Shown: piece by piece, positions 1 to 9,323 of the stretch | Position numbering within the stretch: position 1 is the stretch's first letter | Layout: the number at the start of each line of letters is the position of its first letter | NCBI GenBank assembly: GCA_963847615.1 | Contig: CAWKAN010000030.1 | Span: 71,244-135,243, forward strand | DNA length: 64,000 bases | Source of the DNA: Palsa-883 sp963847615 | Lineage (GTDB): Bacteria; Pseudomonadota; Alphaproteobacteria; Acetobacterales; Acetobacteraceae | Reading direction: 5' to 3' | Notes under the pieces: model-generated | Databases searched by the model: none | What the model saw: only the letters and a program-made list of their open reading frames with translations | Told to the model about the DNA's origin: nothing | Position numbers and translations under genes: made by a program

Positions 1-835
1 GAAGACGTAGTGCAGGTAGATATTCGCGAGCAGCGGCGAGATTACCGACCCCTGCCCGGTTCCCCTTTCACTGACAGTTACGACCTCGTCTTCGAGAATA
101 CCCGCCCTCAGCCATTTCTGGATCAGGCGGATGATGCGGCGGTCGCCGACCCGGTGCTCCACGAACCGGACCAGCCACTCCTGGCTGACCATATCGAAGA
201 ATGACCGGATGTCGGCGTCCAGTATCCAGTTCACCTTGGTGTTGCCGATCCCAACCACCAGGGCATCCAGCGCATCGTGCTGGCTGCGTCCGGGGCGGAA
301 CCCATACGAGAACCCGAGGAAGTCTTCCTCGTAGATCGCATTCAGCACCATCGCGACCGCGCGCTGGACAATCTTGTCCTCCAGCGCGGCAATCGCCAGC
401 GGACGCTGTCGCCCATCCGGCTTCGGTATGAACCTCCTCCGGGATGGTTGCGCCCGATACGCTCCCCGATGGACCCGGTTCGTGCAGGTCCTCGATCCTG
501 TGATCGAGGTCTGTCTCGTAGTCCTGCCACGTCAGCCCGTCCGCTCCGGGAGCAGCATCCCGCCTGAGGGCATAGAACGCCGTCCGCAGCATCGGGACAT
601 CGACATGGTGGAGAAGCGCGGTGAACCTTTCCTTCTTCCTTTCCTTCGCAGCTTTCCGTATGCGGTCCAGCCCCTGTGACACGCTTGCCCGGTCCTGTGC
701 CCGGCGAGTGCGCTGCTGGCCCACATTTCCCTCGGCCCCGGCCCTTGGCTCCACCCGCTCCGCATCCGGTTGCCCGGAGTTGTTCGCAGGCTTCACAGCT
801 ACTATGGCCAGGTCTGACTTCTCACCCCCGTGCAT
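1..835 (-). pseudogene. ltrA: Group II intron reverse transcriptase/maturase, frameshifted and partial
   Basis: The N-terminus (start at 835) reads MHGGEKSDLAIVAVKPANN, then a basic stretch and the ALRRDAAPGADGLTWQDYE segment typical of intron-encoded reverse transcriptases (RT0/RT1). The frame is lost after RIEDLHE at about 474-478; removing one base from the CCC or GG run there restores VHRGAYRAQPSRRRFIPKPDGRQRPL and further RT blocks with LEDKIVQRAV in the next frame down to position 1. The downstream RT core (YADD) and maturase domain are outside the window. Role in the family: retrohoming and splicing of the host intron. Disruption by one extra base would be inactivating unless it is a sequencing error, which the pattern elsewhere in this window makes likely. 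Confidence 0.85.
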
Positions 836-1192
836 CGCCGGCTACGGCTCCTCACCTTCCCGACGCGGACCGGCAGTTTGCGCCACCGGCCAAGAATGAG
901 ATCTCTCGGTTCCCGAACAAGAAGCGTCCATGCATGCTGGGGTCTCTGACCGCGCCGGGTCGCCCACCGCTCGCGATAGCGCAGCAGGACGTGTTGCCTT
1001 CCAGGTTGGTAACCCTGTCGGCACCCGGGATTTCGGCCTTACGCGGCTCAATGGCCAGCCTGCACGCTCCCCTGCCGACGCTTCGCCCTGCCCCTCGCGG
1101 AACACGACGCACGGCGCGGGGCCGGCGTGACTCGCTAGGTCTTCACCGTAGTGGACTTTCACCTCCTGCTCCTTGCCGGTCTCCCGACGCAC
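1..1192 (-). mobile_element. Group II intron, 5' part (truncated by window edge)
   Basis: On the minus strand the sequence GTGCGTCGGGAGACC begins at 1192 and is followed by GGTGAAAGTCC at about 1152-1162. A GUGYG 5' end and a GGUGAAAGUCC stretch shortly after it are the usual start of bacterial group II introns. The ribozyme part (domains I-III) would occupy about 836-1192 and the reverse transcriptase in domain IV runs from 835 off the left edge. The 3' end (domains V-VI and the 3' exon) lies outside the window. The element inserts in the spacer downstream of the methyltransferase gene. The RT frame is broken, so self-mobility is doubtful. The 5' boundary is read by eye; I did not fold the RNA. 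Confidence 0.8.
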
Positions 1193-1298
1193 TACCTACG
1201 GCCCAAATTGCTGACCGTTCGGCCAGTGTCGGGCCGTTGCTATGAGTTCTGGTTTGGCGCGCGGCCGCCTGCAACTCCCGTGGGCAACCCCACGCGCG

Positions 1299-1349
1299 AT
1301 ACCGCCGGCCCGAAATGATGGAAGAGTCATCATTTCGGGCCGGTGGTAT
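1299..1349. repeat. Palindromic spacer repeat (REP-like), copy 1
   Basis: Two 22-base arms, 1299-1320 and 1328-1349, pair at 21 of 22 positions around a 7-base loop (GAAGAGT). The right arm carries TTTCGGGCCGGTGGTATCAG, a motif that recurs at 20.4 kb and twice at 47.2-47.3 kb. The flank to the left (CTGCAACTCCCGTGGGCAACCCC) also resembles the flank of the 20-kb copy. It lies 31 bases past the stop of the methyltransferase gene and could act as its terminator. The rest of 1193-1380 holds no gene. Confidence 0.75.
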
Positions 1350-1380
1350 CAGACAGCAACGGAGGTGTCCCCGCCCCCGG

Positions 1381-2049
1381 TCAGCAAGACCGTGCCTCGG
1401 CCTGACCGGCCGGCGCCAAGCGATACAGCGTGACCTCGCGCGCCGTGCGATCCTCCAACTCCAGCGTCGTCGGCACCGTGTACTGGGCAAACGCCGCGCG
1501 CCCCTCGCGCGGCAGATAGGCGCGCCCCGGATCGGCCAACCACACCTCGGCCGACCGCGCCAGCACGCGCAGCCACGGCAGGATGTGGCCGGTCATCGGC
1601 GCCTCGTAACAGACGTCGCCGCACAGGATCAGGTCCCAGCGGCCGGCCGCGCCGACCACGTCCGCTTCCACCGTCGTCACCGTCACGCCATTCGCCGCCG
1701 CGTTCAGCGCCATCGCCGCAACCGCGAGCGGATCGATCTCCGCCGCCTCGACCGCCGCCGCGCCGGCGCGCGCGGCGGCGATCGCGGCAATCCCGCCCCC
1801 GGCGGCGAAGTCCAGCACCCGCCGCCCCGCGACGCGCGCCGGATGATCCAGGATGTGCCGCGCCAGCGCCTGCCCGCCCGGCCAGGCAAACGCCCAGTAC
1901 GGCGGATCGACATTGCGCGCGGCGAGCCAGTCCTCGGTCGCGCGCCAGATCGGGGTGATCTCGCTGACCAGGTGCAGCGCGATCTCCGGCACCAGCGCCG
2001 CGTGCGACAGCACGGTATGGGCCCGGACGAACGCGGCGGCATCGCTCAT
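1381..2049 (-). CDS. Class I SAM-dependent methyltransferase, ETF-beta lysine methyltransferase type
   Basis: A 222-residue soluble protein. YWAFAWPGGQ at 51-60 is the signature of the METTL20/ETFB-KMT-like branch, followed by SAM-binding motif I VLDFAAGGGI (78-87), an acidic ribose-binding EIDP (104-107) and GDVCYE (144-149). Bacterial homologues methylate lysines of the electron transfer flavoprotein beta subunit; many are labelled nicotinamide N-methylase or PrmA-like. I chose the ATG at 2049 because the family begins just before the FVRAHTVLSHAALVPE helix; longer frames upstream run into ubiA. The gene ends 50 bases from and runs in the same direction as ubiA, so the two are probably cotranscribed. 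The substrate is inferred from family, not visible here. Confidence 0.85.
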   Translation of the reverse strand: MSDAAAFVRAHTVLSHAALVPEIALHLVSEITPIWRATEDWLAARNVDPPYWAFAWPGGQALARHILDHPARVAGRRVLDFAAGGGIAAIAAARAGAAAVEAAEIDPLAVAAMALNAAANGVTVTTVEADVVGAAGRWDLILCGDVCYEAPMTGHILPWLRVLARSAEVWLADPGRAYLPREGRAAFAQYTVPTTLELEDRTAREVTLYRLAPAGQAEARSC

Positions 2050-2098
2050 GCCGGCGGCCTTGCGCGCTGACGGCGCCCCCGGCCTCGCACCACCCCCC

Positions 2099-2998
2099 TC
2101 ACAGCCAGCCGAGCAGGATCGCCGCGCCGACCGCCAGCCCCACCGCGCGGTTGGCGCGGAACAGGCGCAGGCACCGCGCCGGATCGTCGATGTCGAGCGC
2201 CACCACCTGGCGCGCCAGCAGGCCGGCGGGCAGCAGCAGCGCGGGGAAAAACCACGGCGCCAGCCCGGCCAGCCAGCCGCCCAGCGCCAGCAGCGCCACC
2301 GCCCCGGCGTAGCAACAGGCCAGGAACGGCGCCGTCCGCTCACCGAACAACCGCGCGGTGGAGCCCACCCCGACCAGCGCGTCGTCCTCGCGGTCCTGAT
2401 GGGCATAGATCGTATCAAACCCCAGGTCCCACAGGATCGCCGCGCCGTACAGCACGAGCATCGCCACATCGACCCGCCCGGCCCCGGCGGCGTAGCCCAA
2501 CGGCGCGCCGAAACCGAAGGTGAAGCCCATCATCAGCTGCGGCCACCAGGTCACCCGCTTGGCCAGCGGATACAGCCCCACCAGCACCAGCGACGCCGCG
2601 CCCAGCCCCCACGACAGCACATTGAGCTGCAGCAGGATCGCCAGCCCGACGGCCAGCAGCATGGCCAGGAACCCCAGCGCCTGGCGCGGCCGCAGCGCGC
2701 CGGAGGCCAGCGGTCGGCCCGCGGTGCGCGCCACCCTGCGGTCGATATCGCGGTCCCACAGATCGTTCACCACGCAGCCGGCGGAGCGCATCACCACCGC
2801 CCCGACGCCGAACAGCACGACCAGGCGGATCGCCTCGACCGGCCCGGGCCGGCCCAGCAGAATCCCCCACAGCCCGGGCAGGAACAGCAGCCAGGCGCCG
2901 ATCGGCCGGTCGAGCCGCGCCAGCAGCGCATAGGGCTGCCAGCCGCGCGGCAGCCGCGCCACCCAGCCGTCGGCAATAATGTCGGTATGTGCCGCCAT
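2099..2998 (-). CDS. ubiA: 4-hydroxybenzoate polyprenyltransferase
   Basis: A 299-residue integral membrane prenyltransferase that joins the polyprenyl tail to 4-hydroxybenzoate in ubiquinone synthesis. The first aspartate-rich motif NDLWDRDID is at about 78-86 and the second, DTIYAHQDRED, at about 195-205; both bind Mg-diphosphate. The rest is a run of about eight to nine hydrophobic helices, as expected. The ATG at 2998 (MAAHTDIIADGW) is preferred over upstream starts that would overlap the divergent rsmE. ubiA and rsmE start 22 bases apart on opposite strands, so their promoters must overlap. Methyltransferase and ubiA are likely one unit. Confidence 0.97.
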   Translation of the reverse strand: MAAHTDIIADGWVARLPRGWQPYALLARLDRPIGAWLLFLPGLWGILLGRPGPVEAIRLVVLFGVGAVVMRSAGCVVNDLWDRDIDRRVARTAGRPLASGALRPRQALGFLAMLLAVGLAILLQLNVLSWGLGAASLVLVGLYPLAKRVTWWPQLMMGFTFGFGAPLGYAAGAGRVDVAMLVLYGAAILWDLGFDTIYAHQDREDDALVGVGSTARLFGERTAPFLACCYAGAVALLALGGWLAGLAPWFFPALLLPAGLLARQVVALDIDDPARCLRLFRANRAVGLAVGAAILLGWL

Positions 2999-3020
2999 GG
3001 CTGCTACTCTGCCCGCCGCC

Positions 3021-3764
3021 ATGCCCGGGTCAATCCGCCTGTTCGTCACCGCCCCGCTCGCCGCCGGGGCCGAGGTCGCCGCCACCGCGGCGCAGGCGCA
3101 CTACCTCGGCACGGTGATGCGCCGCGCGGTGGGCGACGCGGTGGTGCTGTTCAACGGCCGCGACGGCGAATTCCAGGCGCGGCTCGCCGCGCTGCGGCGC
3201 GGCGTGGCCAGCTTCGCCGTGGACGCCAGGCTGCGCCCGCAGGCGACGGAGCCGGACCTCTGGCTGGCCTTCGCGCTGCTGAAACGCGACGCGACCGACC
3301 TCGTGGTGCAGAAGGCCACCGAACTCGGCGTCGCCGCGCTGTGGCCGGTGCTGACGGCGCGGACCATCGCCCCACGGGTCAACCTGGCGCGGCTGCACGC
3401 CATCGCGGTCGAGGCGGCCGAGCAGAGCGAACGCCTGACGGTGCCCGCCATCCACGACCCGCGCCCGCTGGCGACCCTGCTGCGCGCCTGGCCCAGTGGG
3501 CGCGCCCTGTTCGTCGCCGCCGAGCGCGCCGCCGCGCCGCCGCTGGGTGCCGCACCGCAACCGGCCGGGCTGCTGGTCGGTCCGGAAGGCGGCTTTGCAC
3601 CGGCGGAGCTTGACGCGCTCCGGGCACATCCCCTTGTTACGCTTGTCAGCCTCGGGCCGCGCATCCTCCGGGCCGAGACCGCTGCCATCGCCGGATTGGC
3701 GCGGTTGCAGGGGGCGGGCGAGGCAGAGTACGGTGGCCGACAATCGTCAACCGATGGGAGCTAG
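3021..3764 (+). CDS. rsmE: 16S rRNA (uracil(1498)-N(3))-methyltransferase
   Basis: A 247-residue SPOUT-class enzyme that methylates U1498 of 16S rRNA. KATELG (98-103), EQSER (134-138), GPEGGF (187-192) and LGPRILRAET (211-220) are the family's conserved blocks; the last two form the trefoil knot that binds SAM. The N-terminal PUA-like domain starts at SIRLFVT. The ATG at 3021 matches the family start; an upstream in-frame ATG at 2979 would overlap ubiA. The stop is directly followed by the ATG of gshA at 3765, so the pair is almost certainly one operon. Confidence 0.96.
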   Translation: MPGSIRLFVTAPLAAGAEVAATAAQAHYLGTVMRRAVGDAVVLFNGRDGEFQARLAALRRGVASFAVDARLRPQATEPDLWLAFALLKRDATDLVVQKATELGVAALWPVLTARTIAPRVNLARLHAIAVEAAEQSERLTVPAIHDPRPLATLLRAWPSGRALFVAAERAAAPPLGAAPQPAGLLVGPEGGFAPAELDALRAHPLVTLVSLGPRILRAETAAIAGLARLQGAGEAEYGGRQSSTDGS

Positions 3765-5161
3765 ATGTCCAATCCTGGAGATGCCGACACGACGCCCCTC
3801 ACGTCGGTCCGCCAACTCGCCGACTACATTGCCGTCGGCTGCAAGCCGCCCGATGGGTTTCGCATCGGCACCGAGCATGAGAAATTCGCCTTTCGCCTGC
3901 CGGACCTGACCCCGCCGCCCTATCTGCCGGCGGACGGCCATCCGGGCGCGATCCGCGACCTGTTGGAAAGCCTGGCGCGGACCGGCGGCGAACCGGGCCC
4001 TGAGTACGCCGGATTCTTGACCACGGCAACGTGATCGGCCTCCGCCAGGGCGAGGCCGCGCTGTCGCTCGAGCCGGCCGGCCAGATTGAGCTGTCCGGCG
4101 CGCCGCTCGCCACGCTGCATGAGACCAAGGCGGAGCTGGCGGCGCATTACGCCCAGTTGCGCTGTCCGGCGCGCGACCTGCGGATCGGCTTCGCCGCGCT
4201 CGGGTTTCATCCGCTGGCCAGCCGCGCGGCAATGCCGTGGATGCCGAAGGGGCGCTACGCGATCATGCGCCGCTACATGCCGACGGTCGGCGCGCTCGGC
4301 CTGGACATGATGACGCGCACCTGCACGGTGCAGGTCAACCTGGATTACGCCTCCGAAGCGGACATGCGCCGCAAGCTGCGCGTCTCGCTGCTGCTGCAGC
4401 CGTTGGCCACCGCGCTGTTCGCCAATTCGCCGTTCACCGAAGGGCGGCCGAACGGGTACCAGTCGTACCGCGCGCATGTCTGGACCGACACCGACAACCA
4501 GCGCAGCGGCATCCCGGCGGTGTTCTTCGAGGACGGCTTCGGCTTCGAGCGCTACGCCGAATGGCTGATCGACGACGTGCCGATGTATTTCGTGTATCGT
4601 GACGGCGCCTACATCGATGTGGCCGGCCAGTCGTTCCGTGGCTTCATGGCCGGGCGGGTGCCGCAAGTGGCCGGCATCGTGCCGACCATCGGCGACTTCG
4701 CCGACCACATGACCACCGTCTTCACCGATGTCCGGCTGAAGCGGTTCCTGGAGATGCGCGGTGCCGACGCCGGATCGGCGGAGATGATGGTGGCGCAGTC
4801 GGCGCTTTGGGTGGGCTTGCTCTACGACGACGCCGCGCTCGCCGCGGCTGAGGCGCTGGTGCGCGGCCTCGGCCACGCCGATGCGGTGGCACTGCGCGCC
4901 GCGGTGCCGCGACAGGGCATGGCGGCGCGTTTCCGCCGCGGGACATTGCGCGACCTGGCGCGCGAGGTGGTGGCGATCGCGCGCGACGGGTTGCGGGCGC
5001 GCGGCTGCCGCGATGGCACCGGCGCCGATGAGTCCGTCTATCTGGCGCCGCTGGAGGCGATCGCCGCCGGCGGTCCGACGCAGGCGGAATATTGGTTGGC
5101 GCGCTATCATGGCGACTGGCATGGTGACGCGCGCCGCATCTTCGCCGAGGCGGCGATCTAG
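3765..5161 (+). pseudogene. gshA: Glutamate-cysteine ligase (GCS2 type), reading frame broken
   Basis: First step of glutathione synthesis. The first 75 residues are intact, including GTEHEKFAFRL, the ATP/glutamate site of this family. After ARTGGEP the frame changes: downstream, HGNVIGLRQGEAALSLEPAG and the rest (MPWMPKGRYAIM, TCTVQVNLDY, NSPFTEGRPN, ending DARRIFAEAAI) continue in another frame to 5161. Compared with the family, where the stretch reads roughly EP(V/I)LDHGN, about 17 extra bases sit at 3995-4015. That is more than a single-base slip, so this break differs from the others in the window. If real, the strain needs another glutathione route or does without; otherwise it is an assembly fault. 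Confidence 0.85.
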
Positions 5162-5229
5162 GGGTGGTCGGTAATCATGTGCGCAGACGGGCTTGCAAGC
5201 GCAACCAGACACCGCACAATGGCGACGTG

Positions 5230-7345
5230 ATGGCGGAGCTTCCGCAGCCAGTGCCCGGTCTGCCCCCCTCGTCCGGGAACGCCGGGCAGGTGGTGGTGCG
5301 CCTGCGGCTGATCGGACAGATGGAAGCCTGGTCGCTGACCAGCGAAAATGTCCTGCCGCAGGGTCGCAAGACCCGGGCGCTGCTGGCCGTGGTGGCGCTG
5401 TCGGCGCCGCGCCCGGCGCTGCGCGGCCGCCTGGCCGAGTTGTTATGGAGCCGCCGGCCCGAGGAGCAGGCGCGCGCCTCGCTGCGCCAGGAAATTCATC
5501 GCCTGCTCGAACTCGCTATCCCCGGCCGGGGCGGAGATCCTGATGGTCACGCGCGACCACCTGTCGCTGCGGCCCGGCGCCGCCTGGGTGGACGTGGACG
5601 AGGTGATGCGGGCCACGGTGGAACAGCCGGCCTCGCTGTCGCTGCTCGAAGGCGACCTGCTGGAGGATCTGGACGGGATCGACCCGACCTTCGACGCCTG
5701 GCTGGCGGTCGAGCGCGAGCGGGTGCGCGACAAGGCGCGTTCGGTCGCCGAGGCGTTGCTGCGCACGCAGGTGGAACCCGAGGCGACGATCCCGGTCGCC
5801 CAGCGGCTGTTGTCGATCGATCGGGCGCACGAAGGCGCCTGGCGCGCGCTGATGCGGGCGCACGCCGAGCGCGGCGAGCGCGGCATGGCGATCCAGTCCT
5901 ATGACCGCTGCCGTGCCGTCCTGGCCGACCTGCTGGATGCCTCGCCCTCGCCGGAGACGCAGAAACTGCTGGCCGAGATTCGCGGTCCGTCGGGCAGCCG
6001 CTTCCGCCCGCGCCCGCCCGCACCACCGCCGGCCGTGGAAAACGACGAGCCGCCGGCGGTCCTCGAGCCGGCCCCGGTCGCCCCGCCGGCACGCGGCGGC
6101 GCGCATGTCGGCGTGCTGCCGCTGCAACTTGTCGGCACCTCGGACGATGAGGCGCATCTGGCGACCGGCCTAGCCGAAGAGATCACCACGGCGCTCTCCC
6201 GGTTCCGCTGGATGTTCGTGGTCTCATCCACCTCGCTCGCCCGCTTCGCGCTGGAAACGCGCGACGAGACGGCGATCCGGCGGACCTTCGGCATCGACTT
6301 CCTGCTGGACGGCACCGTGCAGAAGGAACGGTCGCGCCTGCGCATCACGCTGCGCCTGCTCGACCTGCGCGGCGGCAACCAGGTGGTGTGGGCAAGGCGT
6401 TTCGATCGCCAGTCGCACGACCTGCTGTCGCTGCAGGACGAGATCGCCAGCGAGGTGGTGGCGCAGATCGATCCGGAGATCCTGCTGATCGAGGCGAAGC
6501 GGACGGCGGCGCGCCCGCCGGTCAATCCGACGGCCTACGATCTCGTGCTGCGTGCCCTGCCGCTGATCGGGCGCATGGAGCACGCGCCGTTCATGCAGGC
6601 GGGCGACTACCTGCGGCGGGCCATCGAGCTGGAGCCGGAATACGCCGCGGCCTATGCCTGGCATGCCTACTGGCACGTCTTTCTGGTGGGCCAGGGCTGG
6701 GCGGACAATCCGCGTGCGACGATCGAAGAAGCCGGCGCGCTGGCCGAGCGCGCGATCGCCCTCGACCCGTTCGATGCCCGTGGCCTCACCGTGGCCGGAC
6801 ATGTCCGTGCCTACCTGCACCGCCGGTTGCGCGAGGCCCTGGTGCTGCACGAGCGCGCGTTGTCGCTCAATCCGAACCTGGCGATGGCCTGGGCGCTGTC
6901 CGCCGTCGCCTACGCTTACCTGGGTGAGCCGGAAGAGGCCGAACGTCGGATCAACCACTACAAGAAGCTGTCGCCGCTCGATCCGCACGCCTTCTTCTAC
7001 GACACGTTCTATCTTTACATCCATCTGCTGAAGCGGGATTTTGAATTGGCGGTGGCGGTCGGTCGCACCGTGATCGACATGAACCCGTCGTTCACCGCCA
7101 GCCACAAGCTCTACCTCGTGGCGCTCGGCCATACCGGCCGCATCCAGGAAGCGGACCGCGTCCGCCAGCGGCTGCTCGCGCTGGAACCGGACTTCACCGT
7201 CGAACGGTTCCTGCGAACAACCCCGCTCGAACGCGAGGAAGATCGCACGCTTTGTGCGGACGGCCTGCTGCTGGCGGGCGTGCCGGCGCATGCTGGCGAA
7301 ACCGCCGCGCCGGTCGGGGAGCACGAGCTGCGGGGCGTTTCTTAG
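5230..7345 (+). pseudogene. SARP-type regulator with BTAD, TolB-like and TPR domains, frameshifted
   Basis: N-terminal winged-helix part (VVVRLRLIGQMEAWSLTSEN to RASLRQEIHRLLE) as in SARP/OmpR-like activators, then a bacterial transcriptional activation domain (about 5570-5980), a proline-rich linker, a TolB/FlgO-like domain (HVGVLPLQLVG to DEIASEVVAQI, about 6100-6480) seen in cyclase-associated regulators, and C-terminal TPR repeats to EHELRGVS. The frame shifts at about 5510-5520, between HRLLEL and LSPAGAEILMVTRDHL; one extra base explains it. Start at 5230 (ATG after GACGTG) is a guess; 5164 is possible. No nucleotide cyclase catalytic domain is present. Targets are unknown. Confidence 0.75.
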
Positions 7346-7647
7346 CCCCGCCTGCCCGCCAATCGGTTGCCGTCCCATCTCCACCCACGATGCCGTGCGG
7401 CAGGGGGGCCGGCAAGGACGACGTCATGGCCGCCATGAACAGAGTGTCTCGGGACCTCTCCATCAGCGCTCCCCGGCCTCGGCTAATTGCCCTGGTGACC
7501 CACCACGATCCGATGGACGGTCCGGACAACCGCGCCTATCGTTGCCACGAACGGACCCGGTCGAGCGGTTGCAGACCAGCGTGGGGCGAAACCTGCCGAT
7601 ATCGCCAAGCTGCGAGTGCCGGGGGCTTCAATTGCGAGGGCCATTGC
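7346..7647. other. Gene-free spacer
   Basis: About 300 bases between the TPR regulator and the PPOX gene. I see no coding frame that fits the local codon pattern, no clear hairpin terminator and no RNA gene. Confidence 0.5.
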
Positions 7648-8292
7648 ATGGACATCGAGCCGGCGCGCAACCGTTTCAGCGATGTGATTGCCTCACCCGA
7701 AGCGCTGGAAGCGGTTCTCGGCCGACCGAACGAACGGGTCGCCGCGAAGGTCATCGATTCGCTCGACATCCATTGCCGGCGCTTCATCGCCCGCTCGCCG
7801 TTTGTGCTGGTGGGCTCGTCCGATGCCGCCGGCAACATTGACGTCTCGCCAAAAGGGGATCCACCCGGCTTTGTCCGCGTGCTGGATGACAAGACCCTCG
7901 CCGTGCCTGAACGCCCGGGCAACCGACGTGCCGACACGTTTCGCAATGTGCTGCAAACGCCGCGTGTCGGCCTGATTTTCCTGATTCCCGGCAAGCGCGA
8001 GACCCTGCGCGTGAGTGGCGAGGCGATGATCGTGCGCGATGCCGATCTGCGCCAGAGCCTGGCGGTCAACGGGCGGGTGCCGGAGCTTGCGCTGGTCGTG
8101 CAGGTGCGAGAGGCGTTCTTTCATTGCGCCAAGTGCATGATCCGCGCGGGCTTATGGGAGCCGGCGAAGTGGCCGTCGCTGGAGGGCCTGCCGACGCTCG
8201 CGGAAGCCGCGATCGCCCACGCCAAACTGAGCCACACCGTGGAACAGATTCAGGGCTTCATCGACATCGACGAGCGCACGCGCCTCTATTGA
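7648..8292 (+). CDS. Pyridoxamine 5'-phosphate oxidase-fold flavoprotein (MSMEG_1061-like)
   Basis: A 214-residue protein of the FMN-binding split-barrel superfamily. The core is IARSPFVLVGSSDAAGNIDV followed by SPKGDPPGFV, DKTLAVPERPGNRR and the strand LIFLIPGKRETLRVSG, in the order seen in the MSMEG_1061-type PPOX subfamily. The C-terminal CAKCMIRAGLWEP motif is also typical. Function within this subfamily is unassigned; it is more likely an F420- or FMN-linked reductase than a true pyridoxamine oxidase. The ATG at 7648 starts just before the conserved helix; an open frame extends upstream but has no family match. The gene stands alone. Confidence 0.85.
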   Translation: MDIEPARNRFSDVIASPEALEAVLGRPNERVAAKVIDSLDIHCRRFIARSPFVLVGSSDAAGNIDVSPKGDPPGFVRVLDDKTLAVPERPGNRRADTFRNVLQTPRVGLIFLIPGKRETLRVSGEAMIVRDADLRQSLAVNGRVPELALVVQVREAFFHCAKCMIRAGLWEPAKWPSLEGLPTLAEAAIAHAKLSHTVEQIQGFIDIDERTRLY

Positions 8293-8415
8293 CAGCGCCC
8301 GTTACCTCGCCGCACGGCGCCGCCGCCGCGGCTACCCGTCAGGAAAGTCAGGCGAGCCCGGCCGGCCCGCAACAACCGGGCCCGATGGACGGCCGCCGAT
8401 ATCGGCAGGCCCGGT

Positions 8416-9228
8416 TCACCCGGAAGACTTGCCGCCGGCCTCGGTGGCGCGGCGCTTGCGGGCCGCCGCGGCATACTGGCCGCGCGGCCGCGTCTCCTGC
8501 ACGTGTGGACGCACCACGGTATCGTAATAGTCGTCCCAGTCCTCCGGCGTGAACTGCTTCAGGTCGGGCACCAGTTCATAATTGTTGAGCGTCGCCTCGT
8601 CGTACGCCTGGCGCGGCACCGGCAGCACCTGCGCCAATGGGAACTCGGCGTTGAAGTTGATCGGGACGTCGGTCTTGGTCAGTCGGATCGCCATGATCAA
8701 CGGCCCAAACCAGCGATCGGTCTCGATGATCCCCTCGAAGGGTTCGTAGCCGCCGGGACGCGGCACGTTCACCGGCGGACGGATCATCAGGCTCCAGCCC
8801 GGCGCGGTGCGCGCGATAATGCCGGTCCACATCTGGAACAACCCGGGTTCCTGGAACGCGACCAGGAAGGGGGGGGCGTATTCCTGGACCTCCTTCGGCG
8901 CAACCGAGCCGAAGACGTCGCGAAATCCGGGGTATTGCACCGACTTCAGCGGCATCCAGTCGGACGCGCCGTCGAACGTCCACATGATGTCCTGGCCGTC
9001 CCACAGCAGGCTGAAGCTGATCGGCGGAAAAATGTAGTAGCCGTAGCCGGATGCGGTGGCCGACGGCTCGCAGTAGCGAAAGGCGCGGGTCGGCATCGAG
9101 CCGGCACCGGAGCGATCCGCCCGCTGCGGCAGGCGGCCGAAAGGCAGCACGCGATGGAAAACAACGAGTGGCGACTTCCGTGCGGTTGCCTGCTCGGCGT
9201 CGGATGGGGAGGAGACGGTGGTCGTCAC
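8416..9228 (-). CDS. DUF6065 family protein
   Basis: A 270-residue protein that I recognise as DUF6065: LVVFHRVLPFGRLPQRADRS, then ASGYGYYIFPPISFSLLWDG, FQEPGLFQMWTGIIARTAPG, and the final YDTVVRPHVQET. No catalytic motif, signal peptide or membrane segment is visible; function is unknown. The GTG at 9228 has an AGGA nine bases upstream and is preferred over an in-frame ATG at 9294, which would add 22 residues unlike the family. It lies 96 bases downstream of the minisatellite-containing reading frame on the same strand, so the two may share a transcript. Confidence 0.7.
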   Translation of the reverse strand: MTTTVSSPSDAEQATARKSPLVVFHRVLPFGRLPQRADRSGAGSMPTRAFRYCEPSATASGYGYYIFPPISFSLLWDGQDIMWTFDGASDWMPLKSVQYPGFRDVFGSVAPKEVQEYAPPFLVAFQEPGLFQMWTGIIARTAPGWSLMIRPPVNVPRPGGYEPFEGIIETDRWFGPLIMAIRLTKTDVPINFNAEFPLAQVLPVPRQAYDEATLNNYELVPDLKQFTPEDWDDYYDTVVRPHVQETRPRGQYAAAARKRRATEAGGKSSG

Positions 9229-9323
9229 GGGCGCTGATCCTGATGGCGGAAGAACAAACGTCAGCCGCCGGGCAGTCCTCCTGCCCGGCGCCACATCCTA
9301 ACAGAGTTGAGCGAATTTCGTCT

